A stretch of DNA of 64,000 nt from the NCBI RefSeq assembly GCF_015547515.1, contig NZ_JADMVE010000004.1, positions 62,001 through 126,000 of the forward strand, in the 5' to 3' direction. Shown here in pieces: positions 57,825 through 64,000 of the stretch (position 1 is its first letter; each line of letters begins with the position of its first letter). Under the pieces are notes generated by a model that had not been told where the DNA came from, did not search any database, and saw only the letters and a program-made list of their open reading frames with translations. The position numbers and the translations under genes were made by a program. This stretch comes from Eubacterium sp. 1001713B170207_170306_E7. GTDB taxonomy: Bacteria; Bacillota; Clostridia; Eubacteriales; Eubacteriaceae.

Positions 57825-59539
57825 CAGTAGATTACCTCCTCAATTTTGTTAACGCTGCGCTGCTCCTTCAAGTCCAATATGTCGTTGGCAATATTGGAAG
57901 CATGGTCGCCGACGCGTTCAATGTTCGCCAGCAGATCAAGGTAGACCACGCCCGCGTAGGCGTTGCACTGTCCCTTGTTCAGGCGGCGGATATGTTCATT
58001 CTTGAGCTTATCGGTCAGCGTATCAATCTGGTCCTCCTCGCTCAGGACCCGTTCGCAGAGGCTTCTGTCCTCTGTCTCAATCATCTGGGTCACATCGCTC
58101 AGCGTCCGGTTGGTGTACTCGATGAGGTTTTCCAGATCCGCTGTGGCCACATCGCTCAGTGTAATTTTTTCACGGTTTTTCATTTCGGCCAGCTCGCTGA
58201 TGTTTTCAGCGTGGTCGCCGATACGTTCGAGGTCGTGGCTCCCCTTCAGGTAGAAAGCCAGACGGTCATTTTCCTGCTCCGACACGTTCATGTTTGAAAG
58301 CCTGACGGTAAAGTCCATGATACCATGCTCGAACTCGTCGATCCGCTCCTCGCGCTCGACAATCTTTTCAATCAGCTTTTCATCGCCGGTCATCACCGCG
58401 TCGCAGGCGGTTTTAAAGTTTTTCTTTGCCATCTCACTCAGCCGGATAACCTCCTTGCCAACCTGGCCAAGGGCAACCGACGGGTTGTTGAGCAGACGTT
58501 CGTCCAGCTGCAGGCCTTTTTCCTCCTCGGCTGTCGGAAACATTTTTTCCAGCAGCGCCACAAAGCGGTCGATAATGGGCAGCAGCACAATGGTGTTGGC
58601 CACGTTAAAGAAGGTATGCGACATGGCGATCTGGCGCGCGACATTGGGCAGCACCTGGCCGGTTTCGGTGATGGTGGTTCCGGAAATATTGACAATCAGC
58701 TCATAGATCGGATTCACAACCGCAACGGCGTCGATAATACCCAGTACTATCATTACCCAGACCGCGCCGAAAATATTCACGAACAGGTGGATAAAGGCCG
58801 CGTTTCTGGCAGCGGTGGACGTGCCGATGCTGGACAGAAGGGCAGTGACACAGGTCCCGATGTTGGTCCCGATCATGATGGGGATACAGATCTGCACCGC
58901 GTCTGTTCCGCCCACGCCGGCAAACACGCCGGAGATGGCCAGGGCCTGCAGGAGGCCGAGGGTCGCGCCGGAGCTCTGCATGATCCCGGTGATCACCGTG
59001 CCCAGCAGCAGGCCAAAAATCGGGTTTTTGCCGTAGGTGGTCAGCAGCCTTATGAACTCGGGGCTGTCGTTCAGCGGCTCCATGGTCGAGGACATCAGGT
59101 TAACGCCAAAGAACAAAATCCCAAAGCCCAGCAGGATACTGCCCAGATCGCGGGCGCTTTTCTTTTTGGCGAACAGGGCCATAAAGGTCCCGACCCCGAT
59201 AAAGAAGGGTGCGACCGCAGTCACGTTAAAGGCGATGAGCTGGGCCATGACGGTGGTCCCGATGTTGGCCCCCAGAATAATCCCAGCCGCCTGGGTCAGC
59301 GTCATCAGCGACGCGTTGACAAAACCAACCACCATAACGGTCGTGGTGCTGGAGCTCTGGACCATAATGGTGACAATGATCCCGCACAGCACCGCCTTGA
59401 AGCGGTTGTTCGTCAAAATCTCCAAAAGATGCTTCATCTTATTACCGGCAACAATCTTTAAGCCCTCACTCATGAGATGCATCCCGTAGATAAACATCCC
59501 CAGGCCCCCAAAAAGACCAATAAACATCGATAATGTCAT
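57824..59539 (-). CDS. Na/Pi cotransporter family protein with PhoU-like domain
   Basis: 571 residues from the ATG at 59539 (MTLSMFIGLFGGLG; GGAGGAAAG site); the frame is open to 59635. Membrane part (~5-310) has the two NptA QSS repeats (VQSSSTTTVMVVGFVNASLMT; MQSSGATLGLLQALAI). Residues ~350-560 form a PhoU-like helical domain (DRLAFYLKGSHDLERIGDHAENIS; CNAYAGVVYLDLLANIERVGDHASNIAND). It imports phosphate with Na+. First of the nptA-trxB-bmp operon. Confidence 0.94.
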   Translation of the reverse strand: MTLSMFIGLFGGLGMFIYGMHLMSEGLKIVAGNKMKHLLEILTNNRFKAVLCGIIVTIMVQSSSTTTVMVVGFVNASLMTLTQAAGIILGANIGTTVMAQLIAFNVTAVAPFFIGVGTFMALFAKKKSARDLGSILLGFGILFFGVNLMSSTMEPLNDSPEFIRLLTTYGKNPIFGLLLGTVITGIMQSSGATLGLLQALAISGVFAGVGGTDAVQICIPIMIGTNIGTCVTALLSSIGTSTAARNAAFIHLFVNIFGAVWVMIVLGIIDAVAVVNPIYELIVNISGTTITETGQVLPNVARQIAMSHTFFNVANTIVLLPIIDRFVALLEKMFPTAEEEKGLQLDERLLNNPSVALGQVGKEVIRLSEMAKKNFKTACDAVMTGDEKLIEKIVEREERIDEFEHGIMDFTVRLSNMNVSEQENDRLAFYLKGSHDLERIGDHAENISELAEMKNREKITLSDVATADLENLIEYTNRTLSDVTQMIETEDRSLCERVLSEEDQIDTLTDKLKNEHIRRLNKGQCNAYAGVVYLDLLANIERVGDHASNIANDILDLKEQRSVNKIEEVIY

Positions 59540-59727
59540 ACTTTCCTCCACATAAGCATAATCTCGTTTTCTGTACTTTTGCTTAAACACACTTATAGCT
59601 ATTTTAACACTAAACGTACTATTTTTTAACAACAAATTTACTTTTTCAGAAATTATTTTTAGGCACTGTTTTTTGAGAGAAACTGTGGTAAAATAATAGG
59701 ATAAACGAAAATTTGTAGGAGGATACT

Positions 59728-61113
59728 ATGTCTGCATTCACAATGAATGAAATTGTCAGCCTGGCAAAAATGAGAGGAATCGTTTTTCCGGGGTCTGAAA
59801 TTTATGATGGTCTCGCCAACAGCTGGGACTACGGCCCGATCGGGGTCGAAATGAAAAATAATGTAAAAAAAGCCTGGTGGAAGAAATTCGTCCAGGAATC
59901 ACCTTATAATGTCGGCCTTGACGCCGCGATTCTGATGAATCCTAAAACCTGGGTCGCGTCTGGCCATGTGGGCGGCTTCAACGACCCGCTCATGGACTGC
60001 AAGAGCTGCAAAACCCGTTTCCGCGCCGATAAGCTGATCGAGGATTATTTCCACGAAAAGGGCGAGGACACCGTCGTGGACGGCTGGTCCAACGAAAAAA
60101 TGATGGACTTTATCCGTGAAAACCACATCAAGTGCCCCGAGTGCGGCGCTGAGGATTTTACCGATATCCGCCAGTTTAACCTGATGTTTAAAACCTTCCA
60201 GGGCGTTACCGAGGACAGCTCATCCGAGATTTACCTGCGGCCCGAAACTGCCCAGGGTATTTTCGTCAACTTTAAGAATGTACAGCGCACCACCCGCAAA
60301 AAGATCCCCTTCGGGATCGGACAGATCGGTAAATCCTTCCGCAACGAGATCACCCCCGGGAACTTCATCTTCAGAACCCGTGAGTTTGAGCAGATGGAGC
60401 TTGAGTTCTTCTGCGAGCCTGGCACCGACCTCGAATGGTTTGCCTACTGGAAGGACTTCTGCCGCGACTGGCTGTACGCCCTGGGCATGAAGGAAGAAAA
60501 CCTCCGCTTCAGAGACCACGAAAAAGAGGAGCTGTCCCACTACTCCAACGCCACCACCGACGTCGAGTTCCTGTTCCCCTTTGGCTGGGGCGAGCTCTGG
60601 GGTATCGCAGACCGTACCGACTTCGACCTCACACAGCACCAGAATGTTTCCGGTAAGGATATGCAGTACCAGGATCCGGTAACCAATGAAAAATACCTGC
60701 CCTACGTCATCGAGCCCTCCCTGGGCGCTGACCGTATGTTCCTGGCCTTCCTGTGCAACGCCATGGAAAAGGAAACCCTTGAAAACGGCGAGGAACGAAA
60801 CGTCATGAAGATTCACCCGGCCCTTTCCGCCTACAAGGCCGCAGTGCTTCCGCTATCCAAAAAGCTCAGTGAAAAGGCCACTGAGGTCTACGCCGAGCTG
60901 GCCAAGCACTTCATGGTGGATTACGACGAAGCCGGCAGCATCGGCAAGCGCTACCGCCGCCAGGATGAAATCGGCACTCCGCTCTGCATCACCGTCGACT
61001 TTGACACCCAGGAGGACAACGCCGTCACCCTGCGTGACCGGGACACCATGGAGCAGATCCGTCTGCCCATCTCCGAGGTGGTGGGTTATATCGAACAGAA
61101 AATGGCTTTCTAG
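59728..61113 (+). CDS. glyQS: Glycyl-tRNA synthetase (alpha2 type)
   Basis: 461 residues; AGGAGGATACT site. Class II synthetase: [33 protein letters not shown] at the start, motif 2 [34 protein letters not shown], motif 3 [14 protein letters not shown], then the anticodon domain (~360-461). This is the homodimeric form. No T-box leader is possible in the ~50 bases before the start. Ends at a palindromic repeat. Confidence 0.97.
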   Translation: MSAFTMNEIVSLAKMRGIVFPGSEIYDGLANSWDYGPIGVEMKNNVKKAWWKKFVQESPYNVGLDAAILMNPKTWVASGHVGGFNDPLMDCKSCKTRFRADKLIEDYFHEKGEDTVVDGWSNEKMMDFIRENHIKCPECGAEDFTDIRQFNLMFKTFQGVTEDSSSEIYLRPETAQGIFVNFKNVQRTTRKKIPFGIGQIGKSFRNEITPGNFIFRTREFEQMELEFFCEPGTDLEWFAYWKDFCRDWLYALGMKEENLRFRDHEKEELSHYSNATTDVEFLFPFGWGELWGIADRTDFDLTQHQNVSGKDMQYQDPVTNEKYLPYVIEPSLGADRMFLAFLCNAMEKETLENGEERNVMKIHPALSAYKAAVLPLSKKLSEKATEVYAELAKHFMVDYDEAGSIGKRYRRQDEIGTPLCITVDFDTQEDNAVTLRDRDTMEQIRLPISEVVGYIEQKMAF

Positions 61114-61120
61114 CTTTTAA

Positions 61121-61163
61121 AAAAAAGAGATGATACGGCGTTTCGCCGCATCATCTCTTTTTT
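61121..61163. repeat. Palindromic repeat copy 8, acting as terminator
   Basis: AAAAAAGAGATGATACGGC, loop GTTTC, GCCGCATCATCTCTTTTTT, between convergent genes ending at 61113 and 61162. Confidence 0.88.
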
Positions 61164-61440
61164 AAAGCTCATAGGTCATGTAAAATTCTTCCATATCCTC
61201 TCTGGTCGGCTCGTCCAGGGCATATTTTTTTATGTTTCGGATCGCCCCCTCCAGGGCCGCCAGCTTATTGAGGTTCAAATTCTGGACACCGCCCCGTTTA
61301 AGACGGAGGAAAGCTTCCTTGCTGCCCAGCTTGCGCAGATCGTCCGGGGTGTTGATTCCCACTTTTTTCAGGTCCTTTTCAAAGCCAAGACCGATGTTTA
61401 ACATGTCGTGTAATTCTTTAATCTGATCCAGTTCGTTCAT
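61162..61440 (-). CDS. TfoX C-terminal-like / helix-hairpin-helix small protein
   Basis: 92 residues. The part LNIGLGFEKDLKKVGINTPDDLRKLGSKEAFLRLK (~15-50) has the helix-hairpin-helix pattern of the TfoX C-terminal domain (a linked-to-competence family in proteobacteria); in Firmicutes such stand-alone domains have no known role. It follows a GGAGG site and has an end-to-end match to the domain length. The CoA-disulfide reductase gene lies ~40 bases upstream. Confidence 0.85.
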   Translation of the reverse strand: MNELDQIKELHDMLNIGLGFEKDLKKVGINTPDDLRKLGSKEAFLRLKRGGVQNLNLNKLAALEGAIRNIKKYALDEPTREDMEEFYMTYEL

Positions 61441-61480
61441 TTTTGTTCCTCCATTTATATCATCGATTATTCAAATTTCA

Positions 61481-63166
61481 TTACGCGTCCGGCTGGTATC
61501 GGCCATCGCAATAGGTGGCGTAACCGCCGGATAAAAGATAAAGGTTATTATAACCGCAGCCCCGCAAAAGCCGGATCGCCGTATAAGCGCGCTGCCCGGC
61601 CAGGCAGTACACATACAGCGGCAGCTCACGTTCCTGGGGCAGCTCATCAAGGCGTTCCCGCAGCGCGTCCAGCTCAATGTTGACCGCGCCGTCGATATGG
61701 CCGTTTTCATACTCCTGCGGCGTCGTTACATCCAGCAGAAAACCGCCTTCTGCCACCACACCGTCCACCTCATCCCAGCCAATGGTTTTGTAGATACCCT
61801 CGCTGATATTCCCGGCGATGGTGCCGAGAATGTTCACAGGGTCCTTGACTGTGGAATAGGGCGGCGCGTAGCAGAGCTCCAGACAGGCGAGATTCCTAAT
61901 GGTTGCGCCCAGGCGCATAGCCGTCGAGATCACATCGATCCGTTTGTCGACTCCCTCTTTCCCCACTGCCTGCGCACCGAGGATTTTGAGGGTTTTGGGA
62001 TCATAGATAAGCTTCAGATCAATGAGCGAGGCTCCGGGATAATAACCTGCGTGGCACAGCCGGTGCGCGTGTACCTCCTGATAAGAAATACCCATTTTTT
62101 TAAGACGGGCAACATTATTTCCCGTCACAGCGGCTGTCTGATCAAAAATTTTGAGGATGGAAGTTCCCTGGAGGCCATTGTTGACTGTAGGCAGACCTGC
62201 CAGATGGTCCGCGAGCACGCGTCCCTGCCGGCTGGCCGGTCCCGCGTGCGCCGCCGCGTAGGGCTGCTTGTCCACAAAGTTCTGTACCTGGATGGCGTCG
62301 CCGATGGCGTAAATGCCGTCCACCGGGGTCAGCAGGTCCGCGTCCAGGGCAGCGTAGGTCTGGGTGGTGACAATGTAGCCGGCCTCGTTGACTCTGAGGC
62401 CCGCCCGCCGGGCCAGTCCGCTTTCAGGCTTCACCCCCGTGGTCAGCACTGCCAAATCACACTCCAGCGCACGTCCCGACTCCAGCACCAGGATTCTGCC
62501 CTCATTCTCGAAGCGGCTTGCGCCATCCTCCAGAATAATGCCCACGCCGTGGGCATTGAGCGTGCGGTGCAGTATCTGGGCCATTTCAAAATCAAAAGCT
62601 CCCAGAAGCTGCCGTCTTTTTTCGACAATGGTCACCGCCAGGCCCAGCCGGCTCAGGTTTTCAGCCATCTCAACGCCCGCGAAGCCGCCGCCGATCACGA
62701 CTGCGCGCTCAGGGGCGAGGGCTGCGCACGCTTTCTTAAGCGCGTCGGCGTCCCGGACCTCCTTCAGGGTAAAGGCGTTGTCCGCAGCGTCCATTCCCGG
62801 CAGCTCCGGCACAGCCGGCCGGGACCCGGGCGAGAGGATCAGCTTGTCATAACGTTCCTCATAGGTCTCGCCCGTCTCCAGGTTTTGTACCAGCACGCTC
62901 TTGTTGTCCCGGTTGATGGACAGCACCTCACTGCCACAACGGATATCCAGACGGTAACGCTTCGCAAGCCCTGGGGCTGTCTCGGCAAACAGCGCCTGCC
63001 GCCGACCGATAACGTCCCCGATGTAGTACGGAAGGCCGCAGCCAGCATAAGAAATATGCCCGCTCCGCTCAAACAGGATGATCTCATCCTCCTCGCTCAA
63101 ACGTCTCAGCCTCGCCGCGGCCGAAGCACCGCCGGTCATCCCGCCGATGATCAGTATTTTCTTCAT
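61481..63166 (-). CDS. CoA-disulfide reductase with C-terminal rhodanese domain
   Basis: 561 residues. N-terminal FAD site IIGGMTGGASAAARL, redox Cys43 in SYAGCGLPYYIGD (as in CoA-disulfide reductases), NAD site VIGGGFAGVEMAENLSRLG (~155), C-terminal dimer domain, then a rhodanese domain (~465-561) with active-site YCLAGQRA. This fusion type reduces CoA disulfide, CoA-polysulfide or persulfide with NAD(P)H. It may handle redox stress or sulfur. Its leader has the inverted repeat CCATGTC / GACATGG (63193-63214). Confidence 0.93.
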   Translation of the reverse strand: MKKILIIGGMTGGASAAARLRRLSEEDEIILFERSGHISYAGCGLPYYIGDVIGRRQALFAETAPGLAKRYRLDIRCGSEVLSINRDNKSVLVQNLETGETYEERYDKLILSPGSRPAVPELPGMDAADNAFTLKEVRDADALKKACAALAPERAVVIGGGFAGVEMAENLSRLGLAVTIVEKRRQLLGAFDFEMAQILHRTLNAHGVGIILEDGASRFENEGRILVLESGRALECDLAVLTTGVKPESGLARRAGLRVNEAGYIVTTQTYAALDADLLTPVDGIYAIGDAIQVQNFVDKQPYAAAHAGPASRQGRVLADHLAGLPTVNNGLQGTSILKIFDQTAAVTGNNVARLKKMGISYQEVHAHRLCHAGYYPGASLIDLKLIYDPKTLKILGAQAVGKEGVDKRIDVISTAMRLGATIRNLACLELCYAPPYSTVKDPVNILGTIAGNISEGIYKTIGWDEVDGVVAEGGFLLDVTTPQEYENGHIDGAVNIELDALRERLDELPQERELPLYVYCLAGQRAYTAIRLLRGCGYNNLYLLSGGYATYCDGRYQPDA

Positions 63167-63192
63167 CTAACTTCCTCCTCAGAAGTGCGTTC

Positions 63193-63214
63193 CCATGTCG
63201 AGATTATGACATGG
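63193..63214. promoter_or_regulatory. Inverted repeat upstream of the CoA-disulfide reductase
   Basis: CCATGTC, eight bases, GACATGG, ~27 bases before the start codon at 63166. The motif TTATGACA occurs within it and TTATGACAC again at ~63224. Possible operator for a redox regulator. Confidence 0.4.
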
Positions 63215-63419
63215 TTATTGAACTTATGACACTTTTATACCCAACTTTACTGCAAATAAAAACAAGTTGCTATTTTTTCATAATATGCACATTATACGTT
63301 TAAAAGAAACATCTGTCAATGTGAGCCGCCGCTTTTCCAAAGTAATTGAAAAAAGTTAATGAAACCCGGCCAGTGTTCATGATAAGATAAAAAGACCAAT
63401 GATCTTAAGGAGGCTTTGT

Positions 63420-64000
63420 ATGAGAATTATGATCATCGAGGATGATCCCAAAATCCGCCGGGAGCTCAGCGAGTTTCTGAGCCGCTATGGCTATGAGCCT
63501 GTCCTTCCGGACAGCCTTGACCACATTGTGGAATCCACCCTGGCAGACCTGCCGGACCTCATCCTGCTGGACATCAACCTGCCCGTTTACGACGGGTACT
63601 ACATCTGCCGCGAAATCCGAAAGCAGTCCGAGGTACCCATCATCATCGTTACCAGCCGGGACAGCGAGTTTGATGAGCTCATGAGCATGAACCTGGGCGC
63701 GGACGACTATATTACCAAGCCCTACAACACACAGATCCTTCTGGCGCGCATCGCCTCTGTGCTCAAAAGAGCCAATCCGGCCGGGGGCTCCACCATGACC
63801 CATAACGGCCTCACCCTGGACCTCTCCCGCAGCGTGATCCTGTCCGCCGGCGGCGAGACCGAGCTCACAAAGAACGAAGCCGGGATACTGAGGCTGCTGC
63901 TGTCCCACAAGAACGAAATCGTCTCCCGCGAGGCCATCATGAACGCCCTCTGGCAGTCCGACGCCTTTGTGGACGACAATACCCTCACGGTTAACATCAA
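63420..64000 (+). CDS. OmpR-family response regulator, 3' end outside the window
   Basis: 193 residues visible; AAGGAGG site and ATG at 63420. Receiver domain (1-115): acidic pair IIEDDPK, phospho-acceptor in LILLDINLPVYDG (~52), TSRD and KPY. Winged-helix domain from ~130 (ETELTKNEAGILRLLLSHKNEIVSREAIMNALW), cut near its end. The receiver with ELMSMNLGADDYITKPYN resembles BceR/GraR regulators, which sense peptide antibiotics with an ABC transporter. The partner kinase should lie just right of the window. Confidence 0.93.
   Translation, partial: MRIMIIEDDPKIRRELSEFLSRYGYEPVLPDSLDHIVESTLADLPDLILLDINLPVYDGYYICREIRKQSEVPIIIVTSRDSEFDELMSMNLGADDYITKPYNTQILLARIASVLKRANPAGGSTMTHNGLTLDLSRSVILSAGGETELTKNEAGILRLLLSHKNEIVSREAIMNALWQSDAFVDDNTLTVNI

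Noticed and set aside
59640-59727. Glycine T-box or riboswitch before glyQS
   Set aside because: The likely transcript start leaves under ~50 bases of leader, too short for a T-box or glycine riboswitch.
935-61163. CRISPR-like array from the repeated palindromes
   Set aside because: Copies are dispersed singly by kilobases with no regular spacers and no cas genes.

Overview
This 64 kb window comes from a Gram-positive anaerobe of the Clostridia. Supporting signs are AGGAGG-type ribosome sites, strong TTGACA/TATAAT promoters, T-run terminators, lipoproteins, ferredoxin-coupled 2-oxoacid oxidation, and class I aldolase, GlyQS, BrnQ, AEC and DegV genes. The mix resembles Eubacterium/Acetobacterium-type acetogens; that placement is from memory of such genomes and was not searched. 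No rRNA, tRNA, CRISPR array, transposase or integrase was seen.

Layout. 0-3.7 kb: a His-rich MarR regulator divergent from peroxiredoxin bcp, a P-loop kinase, a small surface protein and an AEC carrier. 3.7-13.5 kb: a visibly AT-richer accessory island, with a two-ORF module (copy 1), a large surface protein, a solute-binding lipoprotein with an extra domain, several zinc-ribbon membrane proteins, two helix-turn-helix proteins and an atypical Ser/Thr kinase. 13.5-21 kb: VanZ/RDD protein, MarR-DegV pair, then PucR regulator, SLC13-type permease and UroD-family methyltransferase-like protein. 21-28.5 kb: a TetR-flanked operon of FGGY kinase, AGPS-like flavoprotein and a GlpABC-like electron-transfer set. 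28.6-30 kb: AI-2E-family permease.

30-35.3 kb: a compact phage-like operon (antirepressor, replication-like protein, sigma factor, DUF1659, DUF2922, M15 peptidase), and module copy 2. 35.3-37.2 kb: a shortened LytTR regulator and M18 aminopeptidase. 37.3-45.6 kb: branched-chain amino-acid catabolism, in which BrnQ imports the amino acid, leucine dehydrogenase makes the 2-oxoacid, a four-subunit 2-oxoacid:ferredoxin oxidoreductase makes the acyl-CoA, and a CoA-transferase releases the acid; an XRE regulator sits beside it. 45.8-51.1 kb: MarR-controlled heterodimeric ABC exporter. 51.4-53.6 kb: class I aldolase and glycerol dehydrogenase. 53.8-59.5 kb: surface 5'-nucleotidase, BMP nucleoside-type lipoprotein, TrxB and Na/Pi cotransporter, plausibly a nucleotide and phosphate scavenging set. 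59.7-64 kb: glycyl-tRNA synthetase, a TfoX-C-like protein, CoA-disulfide reductase with rhodanese, and a partial response regulator.

Two signals stand out. First, a palindromic repeat (GATGATGCGGC-loop-GCCGCATCATC) occurs eight times, mostly as a terminator between convergent genes, once upstream of a regulator and once inside a coding sequence. Second, a two-copy module at 3.7-4.3 kb and 34.5-35.1 kb carries two overlapping ORFs conserved in different frames behind a conserved hairpin-plus-terminator leader.
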